A stretch of 64,000 bases of DNA from Riptortus pedestris (taxonomy: Eukaryota > Arthropoda > Insecta > Hemiptera > Alydidae): assembly GCA_019009955.1 (NCBI GenBank), contig CM032231.1, positions 86,012,001 to 86,076,000 on the forward strand. Direction: 5' to 3'. A program made the position numbers and the translations under genes. Shown here in pieces: positions 11,561 through 24,024 of this stretch. The notes under the pieces were generated by a model that saw only the letters and a list, made by a program, of their open reading frames with translations, had not been told where the DNA came from and searched no databases. Position 1 is the stretch's first letter; each line of letters starts with the position of its first letter.

Positions 11561-12615
11561 ACTATAAATTATTAAAAAATAAATAAATTATTCTCTACAT
11601 TCTATAGAAATAATGAATACTTCGCCAGCTCCTAAAGGGACAATGCACTAACCAGAGCTTGAACGGCTTGCAAAAGTAATGACCCAGCTCAATTTTTAAT
11701 AGATTTTTGGCGCATTGTGTTACGAAAAAAAAATCTTTCTTCAGAAGGGGCAGAATAAAATAATTTATACAAGTACTTTCAACAGATGGTCCTAGTAATT
11801 CTGCCGACTTGGATTAGCATTAATTATATTTTCATCTGATAATAAAATGTCAGATCTAATAGCTGCAGTTGAAGTCATGCTAATAAATGAGTTTTACAAA
11901 TGTTGCCTCCATACAAATGGTATCGTGCCAAAATAATAAACTAGGGATGTTTTTTTTTCTTTTTCCTTTTTTTCATTCCTATTTTTCCCGTTTAATTTTA
12001 AATGCCTTGCTCACGAATCGTTGAAGTAATATTTATTATAAATTAAGAGTGGAGGTGTATGACCTTTTATATTCGTCCATTGATATTCATTATCGAAGTT
12101 CTATTAATATAAAATTATTTGTAAATAACATTTATTTGGAATAGCTTTATAGATTTTCTGTGGGGGGCTGTAAAATTCACAGGATGCGTAAAGTAAGGTA
12201 ATATGCTGTAAGGGACATGCTAATAGCGTATAGAAGTAAGTAATGTCGGCTTCTTTGTTTAATAAAATACTCATAGAACAATAAATAAACCAAAGATAAA
12301 ATGTCAACGTCGATATAATAACAATTATTATTAACATACATCTAACTACTAGAACATCAATATTCAAAATAAAAATACTTGAAAAAATTCAAATGATCAG
12401 GAAACCGTTTTATTCTCTTAAAAAAAGTTGTTCACTTTCCTCCAAAAATACGTAGATAATTAAATGTTTTACAAAGGTGAGTTTCCAATTACAGGACACG
12501 GAGCGGACCTGACAATCTCAATTCTCCATTTTTACTTTGCTAAAACCCAATGTAAACAGTACTTCCAATTTACGCTGGGAATGAAATGTTTAGTGGTTTT
12601 GATGTTCCAAGAGAA
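11561..12615. other. No gene recognised
   Basis: AT-rich, with a T-rich tract at 11949-11980. The open frames here have no recognisable motif. From about 12616 the sequence becomes HINE-like. Confidence 0.35.
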
Positions 12616-12673
12616 ATTCCCATTAGTAGGAGTGGTGGTTTTATCTAAAACTAAAAATACACAAACATTTCTG
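12616..12673 (-). mobile_element. HINE-like remnant at a piggyBac junction
   Basis: AGTAGGAGTGGTGGTTTTAT..AAAACTAAAAATACACAAACATTTCTG matches the family block GAGTAGGAGTGGGGGTTTACT..CAAATATCTCGG just before its internal TTAA. The piggyBac begins precisely at that TTAA. The other side of the HINE-like copy is not recognisable because the piggyBac's right end is lost. Confidence 0.6.
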
Positions 12674-13545
12674 TTAACCCCTCGTCGGGCAGGTAATCTC
12701 TGTGATAATCAGTTTCTAGAAATATATTTGCCAGCCCTCCTAGCAGAGTTGGTGGTGTAGTGTTCCGAGTTATGTGGTTTAGAGGACTCAACCTCAAGGT
12801 ATGTTGTGTCACTGTGTTTGATGGAGTCGTGTGTTTCACCTGTCATTCAGTTTAATCTCTTAGATACCACGCGCCCGATCTCGTAAGTTTTTTCGATCTG
12901 TATTTCATAAATATATACATCAATTAAGTTTTTCTATATTAAATGGAATCGTATAAATCTCTTTTTCTATCATTTTGCTCATACATAAGCTTTCAGAAGA
13001 ACTTATACAAGAAAATATTATACGACGCAGTGACAATAGTACACGTTTACCAACCGAACTAAGGACGAAACTTGAAGAGAATAGAGACTCATTGGACCAT
13101 ACATTGAACTCAAGTACAGAACATCATAAAAAAAAGTCCCTCCGCTACAACGAACAAAAGAAAATGATGGGAACCAAGCAAAAATGAAAAGAAATGTAGG
13201 TTTACTAATTACTCCTGTGAGATTTGCAATAACAAATTTTTTTACAACATAGTTCCATGCTTTGAACTAATTGAAATGCAACTCTGAAAAAGAAATAATA
13301 ATTAAACTGCTATTTTTAAAAGTATTTGTACATTAAAACTTAGATGATTTTTAATAATTCTTATCTAAAAGTGATTTCGTGCCACTTATTTTTGAATGAT
13401 GCTATATTTAGAAAAATTTTTTTATATTGTTCACAAACTCAAATGAATTGTGTATAATTAAGACATGTACATTTAAACAATTTCGTTTGATACTTGTATT
13501 TTTTTTATTTTATTTTTTATTTAAAAAATGATTGTCCACTGTTTT
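12674..13545 (+). mobile_element. piggyBac family 1, copy A, 3'-truncated
   Basis: Starts TTAA then CCCCTCGTCGGGCAGG, the CCC-type terminus expected of piggyBac. It is collinear with copies at 35812 and 49803 for about 870 bp, then diverges near 13545, so the right terminus is missing. The frame 12975-13187 (LSEELIQENIIRRSDNSTRL, PTELRTKLEE) is the degenerate transposase C-terminal region. Just after, with a frame change, comes a Cys-rich trace corresponding to the family's terminal Cys domain (C..C..PCF). The main catalytic part is absent, so it depends on a transposase supplied elsewhere. Confidence 0.8.
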
Positions 13546-14007
13546 AATATTCGAGTTACAGAACACATTCACAATATCAGCAATTGAAGGAAATTAAATT
13601 TATTCAAATATTGGAAGTTGAAAATATTTTTCGATACGACTCATATGAGGGCTGAGCTATTTTTGATTTTACCCCTTCTCTATGGGTTTGTTACGTTACA
13701 ATTGTCTAAATGCAGTGTTCAAGATGATGCCCTAGAGTGCCACCTTGTTTGGATATTCTATATACGGAGAGGTTCAGTGTTCTTTTATGGCAGCTACAGT
13801 GACTGAGCCATGCATCTTTCATTCCAATCTTATTAGTCAGCAAGTATATTTTAATGATCACAAAGGCAGCTCAGAATAATAACATTCTTAAAACCAAACA
13901 TATCTAAGACAGGGAAATATTGCGTATGGTATAAAGGTGGCTAACACAAAAGTGTCCACTATTTATGTAGACGGAATTCAAATGAAAGTATTGGTCACCT
14001 ATTCGAT
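13546..14007. other. No gene recognised
   Basis: Non-repeat AT-rich DNA between a piggyBac copy and a HINE-like copy. The 62-codon frame starting 13618 has no recognisable motif. Confidence 0.35.
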
Positions 14008-14131
14008 TTTAGCACATTTCTCTGAACGGAAATTAGTATTGACGTCATACTCATGACCCGATTTTTGAAATTGTCCACAAATGTCCATTGATCCTATCTA
14101 GGAGATAACAAAAATGAGGTCCGTTCAAAAT

Positions 14132-14176
<45 letters not shown>

Positions 14177-14737
14177 AATATTAACCGGGATATTTGAATT
14201 TTTTTAATTTTCAGCCATCAAAAAATCCCCCTTCTTTGCCATTGCACGTTAAGAATAAGCCAACCGTTTATTTCAAGCTAAAATACCAAATAATGTGTTC
14301 AACAAATCGTTTCTATATCAGACACATGCAAATACTTTCACATGACCCCCCCCCCTTCGCCTTTAATTCTAGGATTACTAAAATTAGATTTATTGAGGTG
14401 AAAATTATTTTGGTTCATTATAAATTGCTGCGCTAGATATAGTAAATTGATTTCAATAAAATTAATATATTCAGATATATTTCAGTAGTTTCCGAACTAA
14501 AATATTTCTATCGTTCAACTCTGAGAGGTTTTCTGACCTGTGTGTTTACAATTCAGGTGCTTTTCATTGAGGAGCTTATTAAAAAGTAAATTGACTGAAT
14601 CATTTCTCATTTCCATTTGTATTTATTTATTCACTTAATATTCACAGTGGTGTTATGTGTTATCTGTATGTAGATTTATCTATTGTAAAATTTCGCGTGG
14701 GAAATCTGCTTCGTTTAAGCAGCCCCTGCGTGACGGG
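14008..14737 (+). mobile_element. HINE-like element, version C
   Basis: The palindrome side is worn (TTAGCACATTTCTCTGAACG) but is followed by ACTCATGACCCGATTTTTGA, ATGTCCATTGATCCTATCTA and ATGAGGTCCGTTCAAAATTA, then a (TA)n array (about 14137-14174). Part of the post-array body is deleted. The 3' half has the version-C signature TATTTATTCACTTAATATTC, TTATCTATTGTAAAATTTCG, CGTGGGAAATCTGCTTCG, then AAGCAGCCCCTGCGTGACGG and a T-rich flank. Confidence 0.82.
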
Positions 14738-15715
14738 ATTTTTCCTTATTTCATTCAGCCTGAACGACAAGCATATAAATTGCACCTATATTTGGAGTAT
14801 TTGGGCTTCTACATTCAAACAACAATGCTCACCACTGTATAGTAACTATCATAGCAGTTTTGCCTACAATTATTCTCACATTACACAAAAGTTTTTACAT
14901 AACTCGGAACTTATGCAATCAAGTAAATCTTCTGGAAAAGTTTAAAAAATAAAAGAATTAGACGAACTTTCACGGTGAAAAACACAAGCCATTTCCACCC
15001 GAAAGCTGGATAACTCGAGTTTCAAGTGGAATTTCATAAAGTATTTTCCTATGTTTCGGTTTAAGGAATTTTAAAGCAGAAACGGAAGCTTGAGAGGGAT
15101 ATGAGGAAAAGTGAATATATTGCGGGATATATTAGAATATAAACGTAACTTGAATTCTACAAGGATTGGCACGTTTTTGAAGATACTGAAATTCTTTTCT
15201 ACTTCCCTTTTTTGCTCCGTTTTTTTTTCTACTTCAAGTTAGGTCTTTATTGAGATGTGATTTTTTTATTTTGGAGTCTTAACGAATTTCTATAAACGAT
15301 AACAGCATTTAAATTGTTTCGGAGGATATGCACATCATTAAACGAGATTTTGTTATTCTATAACATTACTGTCATTGTAATTCAATGTAACAGTAAAAGT
15401 CAAGTGAAGTCCCTTGATAGTTCCACACGTTAGAACTCGATATAAATAACGCGTTTTGGACTAAAATACCGAAAATATTTAGCATAACACCCCGTATAAA
15501 ATCGGGACCAAATGGTAGCATAATGTACCCCTGCTAACCTGTTGGTGGCATAACTGATTTCAACAAGGGTTACTAAACACTCTTTGACCACCGCAATCCT
15601 TAATAATGACATTTTTAATCACTCAACAAGATCTGATTGATGTCACTCAAACAATATTTAAAATAGCCTAAATACAGTAGTAATAATAATAATGATGATA
15701 ATCCGATGGTGAAAT
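14738..15715. other. No gene recognised
   Basis: Unassigned AT-rich sequence with an imperfect (AAT/GAT)n run near 15680-15705. No motif-bearing open frame. Confidence 0.35.
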
Positions 15716-15719
15716 AGGA

Positions 15720-15930
15720 GGAGGTTTGACCCAAGAGAGAAAGATTTCGCAACCAGAGCTCGTTAGTTTCGTGGCGCTTGTGGGTTAGCGGGAGTCTTGC
15801 TAGCATAAACGTCTGACACCCCATAGGTCCCGTCAAGCTGACCACTACTGAAGTGACTGCCATCTCCCCGGGTTCATTTCGATACCCGTCGATTTACTAG
15901 AGATCACTCTAGGCCCTTCTTGGTTAAAGT
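15720..15930. other. GC-richer island, possibly an old tRNA-like retroposon
   Basis: This 210-bp patch is clearly GC-richer than its surroundings. GGGTTCATTTCGATACCCG at about 15871 looks like an expanded polymerase III B box, and GTTAGCGGGAGTC lies ~90 bp upstream. The minus-strand frame through it (15615-15863) has no recognised domain. An old SINE of a second family is possible but unproven from one copy. Confidence 0.3.
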
Positions 15931-16290
15931 GCGCTGTTTATTGATCAACGTAAAATATCGTTCGCGCATTCCCCTAGGGGGAGGGGGGGGGCTAATGCCC
16001 TCCAAAATATACGAAACCAACCGACCAACTGAAAAAATAGTATTTTTAATACTACTCCCAGTTACGGAAACTGAAGTTGTATGATGAATCTCGGAAAAGT
16101 GTTGAGAAACCCAAACACAGTCTTTACATTTCGCAATACTTCGAATTTGTTAATTAAAACGTTAAATTACTCATTTCATTAATACGTTTTCTATTTTTAA
16201 ATCCTAATCCCTACCTTAATTGAAATAAGTTTCCTTTCTAAACGCTAAATTTTGTTAGACATTAGCTCCTGGCCAAAATCCTTGAATAAT

Positions 16291-16303
16291 CTTATATATA
16301 CAT

Positions 16304-16357
<54 letters not shown>
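16291..16357. repeat. (TA)n microsatellite, stand-alone
   Basis: Almost pure TA repeat. Unlike most arrays in this window it has no HINE-like landmarks on either side. Confidence 0.9.
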
Positions 16358-17384
16358 TTATATCTTATAAATTTACTTGACAGTGACTGTAGTCAACAAA
16401 ATTCGGCCACTCACTGGAATTAGAAAATATAGAAGTAAATATAATATGAAGTCAAATATCGTTACCAACCTGCTCAATATTATCTTTCAAATAAAAATCT
16501 CTATCGATGATGAATATGAACAATCTTTTAAAGTATATTGTAAAGTGAATAACTACGCAACCGTTTTAAAAACTGCTTGTAAATCTAAAAGCTCACAGTT
16601 TTACACACATATTTTGTTTTTATGACTTCAGAGTAAGAGGGAGGAGGACAGGCGACATTCACAGAATATAAGGTGGAAAATTCGATAGCCCTCCTTTGTT
16701 ATATAATCTGGTGTTTTTGCCTGAAGATGAGGCTCAGCTTACCTTAGCAGGATCGCTAACACAAATCCTTCAGCGAATATTAATCAAAAGGCAGAATATC
16801 CCAAGCCACATTTCATTTATTAATAATAAACTATTTCTATCGACGGTAATATTCATCTCACAACGGCCTATTTATAGGACAGCGGTTTCATTAATAAATC
16901 TCTCTATCTAAATATATCTTCAAGCCACTAAGTCACTTCCTAGTTTTCTTGATGAATGAGTTTCCTTTCAAGGCTCTGTATGTTAAAAATTGGCTTTATT
17001 TGAAAACAATATTTATTCGATTTCCACTTCTTATCCCGTCTTAAAGCCGATTGTGTATCAAAATTTAACTATGAGACCAAAAGAAAGATTTTTAATTAAG
17101 ACAACAAAAATATCAACATTGATAAATGAGTAAAAAAATTCCAAAGTTCCTTAGAACATTTGAAAACTCAAAATTAAACGTTTCAAAGATGGAGCCTTGT
17201 CTCGGTTCAATGGTATAATTATAAATTCACTTGTCAAAATGATAATACGTTATCAATTAGCCAAACACACTGTAAGACCTGTTGACAGTTGTTTCATACT
17301 AGCTAATTTCAAATTTCAATGTACTTATGATAACGGGACTTACTGCATGACTACATAATCAGACATTTAGAAATCTATTATTTA
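16358..17384. other. No gene recognised
   Basis: Two frames of 71-82 codons (16377-16625, 16696-16911) are the longest. Their protein sequence shows no family I recognise and no splice context was evident. Confidence 0.35.
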
Positions 17385-17472
17385 TGACTGAGGAACTCAT
17401 TAAATGAAATCCCTGTAGATAATCCGCCCCAATTAGCCAAAGTAGCAAAAAATGGAGGTGTAAATAATAATA
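17385..17472 (+). mobile_element. SINE fragment, internally deleted
   Basis: GAGGAACTCATTAAATGAAATCC joins directly to CTGTAGATAATCCGCCCCAA, TTAGCCAAAGTAGCAAAAAATGG and an AATAAT tail. This is the SINE 3' half lacking the CCACCCTGG part. Confidence 0.6.
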
Positions 17473-18881
17473 ATAGTCTTAAATAAATTCATATATGAGT
17501 TTCTTAAATTAATTTTAATAAAATATGTATAGTTCTATAAAATATGGAACACTTGAGTACGATTGATCGCTTAAAAGCTTAGGAAATATCTATTATATAG
17601 AAGTAATGAGAGTTGTTTCGAAGGTGCATCTGCTGGTAAGTGCGAGCCCAACTTCAGTAAATCTAAGCATAAACTATATTAGCGTAACTCACTTTAGACT
17701 GAATTCCAAGTTCGTATGAAGTTCTAATTGAGGCTCTGCTACTCGCTCCTTTGGAGAAATTTCCTCCAAGATTTGGCGTTACGGCGGCAAAATGTTTGCT
17801 ACATTCAGTGGACAAATTTTTTCATATTTTCAAACTTTCCTATATTTTTAAAATGGAAATTGAATTAAAATATATCTTCGTATAGTTAATGGGGCCATGA
17901 ATGTTTTCATGAGAGGAGGACATCTGTTTAAATATGTAATTTACCAGTCACTCAAGAATATTTCGAAAATAAATTAAAATTCGATTTTCACACAGAGAAA
18001 CTGAATTATAAGACATTTCGCTTACAAATGTGATTTTAGTTCCGATTTAAAAAGGCTAACTATTACGGGAGAAATAGAGAAAAAGATGATAAGATCTGAT
18101 AACCAACGTGTCATACCATCAACTCTAAAATCTGCTTACTTTTTTGTTTCCCTATTGGTTTTGTGAAAATTTAATCGGCCACAAACTTTAAATACTGATG
18201 CCATTCACCTGAAACGTGAATATCTGTGTTCTTCAGGAAAGGGCGACTGAAAAATTACTAGCTTTTGGGAGAGATGTGAATAACTGAATTAAGTACTGTT
18301 TTGAGATACTCCTCTAGAGATGATTTTATTGATCTTAGAATATTACCAGGGGAATATTTCAACCAGTAAGTTGCGATTAAACCCAACCCCTTATGGAGTT
18401 GAAGAAAAAACAAAAAGAATACTAGATAGATCAGTTTCAATTCCTGCTCTTGGAGTACCGTAGAAAGTGCCCCCTTAGAAGCTGGTAAAGTACATAGTGG
18501 GTTTCTAGGGGGTATTTACCATAACTTAATTCTTTGGCCAACTTTGATTTCATTCACAGACAAAATATGTGAAGTGTGTTCAGGATCAAGTCCCACTAGC
18601 ATGATGAGTGGACACAACTTAACGATAGTGCTAAGTTATGTGTATGTCGGTCTACGTGAAAACCTGGTCAAAGAACCTAATTTTGGCAAAACATGTTCAA
18701 AAACAACTATCACAATCGGGGGGGGAGGGGGAGATAGAACTCGATGATTTAAAAATTATCCAAAGGCTTTTCAAAAATACTCATGGATGAACTACACTTT
18801 CTGAATTGTTGTAAGACATACGTTTTAATTTTGCTAATATTTTGTAAACGCACACTGAATATTTTTATGAAACACTAGTTA

Positions 18882-18918
<37 letters not shown>

Positions 18919-21334
18919 GAATATTTAATTGTATGAGGCGCGCATTATCATTTACACTGAAACCTCTTTTTAAAAACGGTCACCCACTGTCTGGTTGCTT
19001 TCTTAATATTTCTACCTCTGTTGTCGTTGATTTGAAATCAGATTTTTTATTACTTTCAATTTAATATCCTCACAGAAAACTTATTATTTGGTAATATAAC
19101 TTTTTAATGAAATTTTACATTCTTAATTTTCATTTACGGTAACTCATTTTTCTGGTCCCATTACACATAACTTTCTATGTTAAAATAACAAAAAGACTGG
19201 TATATTGGGGCTAAGAGAGCAAGATGAAGAGTGAGGATTTCTTGAAATCGGCTTAAAGCCGAGGAGGAAAACGTGTAAAAAGTTGATGCAAAATTACGTA
19301 ATCCTATTCCAAAGCCCAGTCCCTTTACACTCTCAAGTAAAAAAAAATCCCTTATTAGACAGGAAAACAGCATAGAAGAATGAAAGTAAACATCTTTCAT
19401 GTAGGATAATCTGTGTTTAAAAAGACAGACATACGTAATGAAATTGAATTCTTCAGTCACCCAATATCACCAATTAAAACAACGTACATTAACGGCTATT
19501 ATTAAATATGACTTATAAAACGTTAAACAAAATATTAAACCAACTGATGAAGACAACAGCGTCACAATAGCTGGTGAGAAAAAATAAGAAGCATCGTCAA
19601 AACAGCAAACGTTAAATCAGTTATATAACAAAAACATTATAAATAAACTTAAAATAAAACAGTTCATTTCAATAGGGGTTTCAAAGTTCTTCACTTTTTT
19701 AGCAGTCAGTACAGAGCCAAAAAATATCTCTATGTGACTAAAATCTTGCAGCCCACTACAAATAATTGGGTGTCCGTTAAAGGGAGGTGTTTCTCTGTAA
19801 GAATTTTGGATAGGCATATATACGTATCAAATGTGAGAGAGAAAGTTTCCAAAAAGAAATGAAAGCGCTTTCCACTAATTGTTGAAAACTTTAGAGGACG
19901 AACTACAGATCGAAGGACTCCCTTGAAAATAATTCTACGAAAATAGAATACGAAGAAACTGAAAGTTAGTGCCTAGAAAAAAAAACAGTAAAAAAGAAAA
20001 CTAATTAAGAAAAGAAGAGTTGGGCACTGTGCTTGGTGGAGTTGTGGCGGAGATCGTTCGGTTCTTCACAATCCACGCTTCGCTGAGGCATTCAACTTTT
20101 ATCCAAAGAAAGTAAAAAAACAAAAAAAAAATAGGGAAAGAAAATTAATCGAAAATTAAAATGGAAAAACTGTTTCAGCAGTTATTTTAGCGAAAGTATT
20201 TCCCTTTTATTTCATGGTCATTAATTTTAACGTCAATTACAAAAGAACATTTAACAGGAAGCAATATAGTATTAATTAAACCCTATAATTAGTTGACCTG
20301 TAATTTAAAGGATAAACGCATAATTCAGGAGCTAATAAAAAAAAATGTATATAAAAAACCATATTCAATTATAACTTAAGGCTAAAAACTTTTTACATAG
20401 CTCGAGATGAAAACCTAAGAATAGCTGATATAAAACTGAAATTAATAGCTTAAAAAATGTAGAAACAAAACCTATTATAAAACCGCACAGCTACATGTTG
20501 GTGTTTAATAATGAAGGAAAAAAAGTAATAAAGAAAAAAAATAACTTTCAGTCCTAAAAGAAACTAATTCGTCCAAAGTTTTTATTTTTACCTAGAAAGT
20601 GATTAGGAATTGACAAGAATAAATGTGTGTTCCTATAACAAATGAAGATAAATTTGTTAATATTACAGTTTTTACTATACCCAATTTGTTTTTTTATATT
20701 TTTATAAGGAAAACAAATGTATAGCAGTTAAGATAATGATCATAGCCATTCAGAACTCCAGCCGTTCAAATTAAACAATACAAATGAAATCTGTAAATGT
20801 CTTTGTTCAAAAACCACCGATCAAACATTTGATATTTAATATGCGAATCGAATAACTAAAAATGGAAACATTTTGCTACCTTGAAGTTTTAACCGCTATC
20901 ATATTATTATGGCATTTTAACATTTAGCCATTAACGCCAAATCTGAAAGTGACTAAACATTGTAATGTAAACGCGGAATAAAGAAAAATTATAACAATTA
21001 GCTCAACAGCTCACAAAGCTTTTGTCAGATACAAAATCTTGTATCATACAACTCTAATCCATTGCTTAGAAATGGTAACATTTTATACTTTTATTTTAGA
21101 TTTCCCTTGATGTTTCCATTAATAACTGTGCATAGAACACAGGATCTATTTATTGTAGGTGCCACATTGGAATTAGCGAATTTCATGGCAACTAATATAT
21201 TGTTTTAAATGACGACTGAAATCCCTAAATGTGTAGTTCGTATATTCAGTAGTAATATATTGTCTTATAACTTCAAAAGTCTATAAAGTTGCATATTATG
21301 GTTTCTCACCTCCAAAAGTCAAATCCCCAACTCT
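17473..21334. other. 3.9 kb without recognised genes
   Basis: No gene or repeat family is recognised apart from a (CA)n tract at 18884-18916. A G-rich run (GGGGGGGAGGGGGAG) lies at 18719-18731. The longest frame, on the minus strand at 19161-19460, has no recognisable motif. Confidence 0.35.
18884..18916. repeat. (CA)n microsatellite
   Basis: About 16 perfect CA units. No HINE-like flanks. Confidence 0.95.
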
Positions 21335-22399
21335 AAATAAGCAGATTTTCCACGTGCTGAAGGGACATGCTGAAATAATAATTTCATCTCACATTCTATG
21401 GTCTGTTTGTGAATCCTGCCAGGAATTTATAACAAACGGATTAAAACATTTATTATTGCAATGCTCGGAATACAGCTATTACAGAGAGCAATATTTGAAG
21501 AAGTTCATAGCCACAAGTGATGACTTAATGTCACTAGAAAATATCCTTCACATTGAGGACATTTATAAATTGAACATGATTTACTAATTCCTGTCAGCAG
21601 TATGCAACTAGGCAACGACATAGTTTATACCATTATCTTGAAAATTAAACACTATAATTTTGAAATGTCCAACGAAGTCAATTAATGCGTCACAGTAAAC
21701 AAATGAACAAAAGTAAATACGTATATGTTGAATAGTACTAATCAGATTAAATTATAACGAATTTTAGAAGTTTGAGTGCCTGAAAACATTTAATAAAACA
21801 AAATATGTAAAATGTATTATTTTATTGTAGTAGATTAATATTATGTCATTAGCTCTTATATATATATATATATATTCTTTTTGTAAATTACATGTGAGAT
21901 TACTAACACTAAATGGGCCAGACTCAGGCTAAAATATGTACATATTAGCCAATAAAATCTATCTATCTATCTATCAATTTCTATAGTCTCTTTTTCCCGT
22001 AAAAGTGATGTGAGTATGAGTGGATGTCTTATTTAAGGTAGAAAAATGTGAAATACAAGGAGATCTACTAACTTTTGAGTTATAAGAAAAAAATGTTGAA
22101 CTTTAGAATTCCACATTTTCAACAAGGCATTTTTTGATCCGACTCATTTAAAGGAAACATTTATATAGTTTTATTTTAAACCTTCTCTAAATCCGTCTAA
22201 TCGCGACCCGATTTCAGTTGTTGACGTACTTGATTTCTAAATTTAAATATGGAGCTAACGATAAAAATAAAATGCGACAAGACATTAACATATTCTGTTA
22301 CCTAGAAAGGATGTGTGGAAATTTGAAGAAATTTTCTGAAACTTGGATACAACCTCATACAACCTCAATACCCAATTTATTTTAAGGAAAACCTGCTAA
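21335..22399 (-). mobile_element. HINE-like element interrupted by a LINE piece
   Basis: Left end: TAAGCAGATTTTCCACGTG (hairpin-side inverted motif, minus orientation). After the LINE insert the body resumes at about 21995 with GTGAGTATGAGTGGATGTC, then TTTTTTGATCCGACTCAT, the CCCGATTTCAGTTGTTGACG block, and GAAGAAATTTTCTGAAACTT. It ends with an eroded palindrome, TTTTAAGGAAAACCTGCTAA. There is no long TA array. Heavy divergence makes it an old copy. Confidence 0.7.
21353..21977 (+). pseudogene. LINE 3' end: RNase H tail plus ATCT repeats
   Basis: The frame from 21354 reads KGHAEIIISSHILW, CESCQEFITNGLKHLLLQCS, then YSYYREQYLKKF. It corresponds to the RIGH..THSYLL, C-x2-C, LxHLLLxCxxYxxxR segment at the C-terminus of Jockey/I-type elements. 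The remnant is 5'-truncated, followed by ~400 bp of AT-rich 3' UTR and the end GGGCCAGACTCAGGCTAAAA..CCAATAAA with an (ATCT)n tail at 21957-21977. The tail type and sequence differ from the AATA-tailed LINE at 47.5 kb, so it is a second LINE lineage. Confidence 0.68.
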
Positions 22400-22605
22400 A
22401 AATTCATTAAGTTTTCATTTACTAATGGGAAATATATAATAATAATTTCTAAACATCATTCAATCACTATTTCACAGTTCTTCAAATTTCCTTCCAATAA
22501 TTATTTATGAAGAACATCAAGAACAATAATTTTTATTCTAACAGAACAATGTATATTTTCAATTTCATATTTTAAAAATAAATTGATAAACAGAGGTACC
22601 AACAT

Positions 22606-22606
<1 letters not shown>

Positions 22607-22667
<61 letters not shown>
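22607..22667. repeat. 61-base T homopolymer
   Basis: An uninterrupted run of 61 T. On the minus strand this is a poly(A) run directly after ATGAGAATTTTTTTCTCAGG..CAAACT. Its length and purity suggest a young poly(A) tail, or an assembly-sensitive tract. Confidence 0.95.
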
Positions 22668-22669
<2 letters not shown>

Positions 22670-23095
22670 TTTGCCTGAGAAAAAAATTCTCATACTGCAG
22701 CGCTGGTGCCGATTGGAAACCGTAATTTAAATGACTGTTACTTGCAAGTGGATGCCATATAGTTAATTATTTAAAATATATAATACAAAACATGCATTAT
22801 TGAGTGATTCATCATTAACATTTTGTCATGCATTCTGACATATGTCAATTGGGCAGATTTAAATGTCATGTTCAACAAGTGGAATGACCTAAAGCACATT
22901 ACTATGCATCTGGAGGAGGTGATGTGACATTCCACCGAGTTCATGAATCTAAGATGGCTGGTGATAAACAGAAGCGCTGAATGCCAAAATCCAATGAAGC
23001 AGAAGCTAATCTCTATTCCGGGATGAAGGCGTCTCAATGACAGGATCATCATCCCGTCACGAACTCAGCCATATTCCCACGAATCTCCTCCAAGA
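22668..23095 (-). mobile_element. Candidate poly(A)-tailed retroposed transcript
   Basis: A ~430-bp block of more balanced composition that ends at the 61-base poly(A) when read on the minus strand. A 93-codon minus frame (22771-23052) runs through it, with no domain recognised. Just before the tail is a short hairpin (TGAGAATTTTTTTCTCA). I could not identify a clear target-site duplication or the 5' end. It could be a processed pseudogene, a short retroposon or the 3' end of a LINE. Confidence 0.4.
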
Positions 23096-23253
23096 CCAAA
23101 ACCCTAGCTCACAAAAGAATTGGATTATCTTCACTCAAACCTTTATAACCATTCCCTTACTTATTTTTTCCCATTTATGACTCAAGCTTATATGAATACT
23201 AAAAAGAGTAGTTAATTAAAATAAAATTAAAATTATATTTTAAAATAAAATAA

Positions 23254-23480
23254 GGGGGCTCAGGTTAGCCATGTGAGTTGAAGCGTTGACCTTAATCTCA
23301 CATGGTAAACCTAGAGTAGCGAGTTCGATTCCCGCCTGGGCAAAGGAATTTATTTAGTGACGGAATTCATTAAATAAAATCCTTCGTCCCACCCTGCCTA
23401 GAAAAGGGTGGTCCCCTGTAGACAACCTGTCCCAATTAGCCTTAGTTGCAAATAGTGTGGAAGTTAATTAATAATTTAAT
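23254..23480 (+). mobile_element. tRNA-derived SINE, full length
   Basis: Complete plus-strand copy: GGGGGCTCAGGTTAGCCATG, TTAATCTCACATGGTAAACC, B box GAGTTCGATTCCCGCCTGGG, TTTAGTGACGGAATTCATTA, AAAAGGGTGGTCCCCTGTAG, CCCAATTAGCCTTAGTTGC, and a short AATAA tail. Direct repeats TAAAATAAAATAA at 23241-23253 and 23481-23493 fit a target-site duplication, though the low-complexity flank weakens that point. CCATGTGAG and CTCACATGG form an extra internal inverted repeat inside the tRNA-like head. Confidence 0.9.
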
Positions 23481-23527
23481 TAAAATAAAATAACAGCAGT
23501 TTTGTTGGAAGTGAACCATATTGTGTA

Positions 23528-24024
23528 CTTTGAGAGAGAGAAAGCCGTCCAATTCTTCACATTTTTTTTTATTTCAGTGGTAAGCGCTATCGAATACCAT
23601 TGTCTCCAACTTCAGAGCTACATATAAAAACAACGTCAATAAAATCTATATACATGTTGTTACAACAGGGTCATTAACCACGCTGATATAAATAAACAAA
23701 AACACAGAATACATATCTAAAAGAAGTGAATATAAATAAATAAACTTTTGTCAAATCTTAAAATAAAATACGGAGGGTGACAGATTCATATGGGTATAGC
23801 TAAAAAAAAAAATCTACGACCTACTTGCATTTGATGTTTTTTTTTTTCTTCTTCTTTTATATATTTACCATATTCTGTGTTTTTAGTTATTTATATTAGC
23901 ATGGTTAATTACCCTGTTGTAATGTATATAGATTTTATGGACGTTGTTGTTTTTTTGTGTAGCTCTGAAGAAGGAGACAAATAAAAAACTTGTGAAGAAT
24001 TGGACGTCTTTTTCTCTCTCCAAG
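23528..24024. mobile_element. Hairpin (foldback) MITE with TA target duplication
   Basis: The left arm (23528-23711) and right arm (23871-24024) are inverted copies. CTTTGAGAGAGAGAAAGCCG at the left end pairs with CGTCTTTTTCTCTCTCCAAG at the right. Deeper, CAGAGCTACATATAAAAACA and CACAGAATA pair with TGTGTAGCTCTG and TATTCTGTG. A ~160-bp spacer separates the arms, and the left arm has an extra ~30 bp near 23575. TA dinucleotides at 23526-23527 and 24025-24026 fit Tc1/mariner-type insertion. No transposase frame is present. Confidence 0.75.

Noticed and set aside
15615..15863. 82-codon minus frame over a GC-richer patch
   Set aside because: Poly-Leu and low-complexity ends, no domain. The composition is better explained by an old retroposon.
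19161..19460. 99-codon minus frame at 19.2-19.5 kb
   Set aside because: No recognised motif, no splice sites or start context supporting it; chance length in AT-rich DNA.
21957..21977. (ATCT)n as an independent microsatellite or a direct-repeat array
   Set aside because: It has only about five units with no spacers and lies at the end of a LINE remnant, so it is treated as a tail.
22771..23052. 93-codon minus frame as a gene
   Set aside because: It lies in the body of a poly(A)-tailed insertion, with no recognisable domain. More likely chance within a retroposed sequence.
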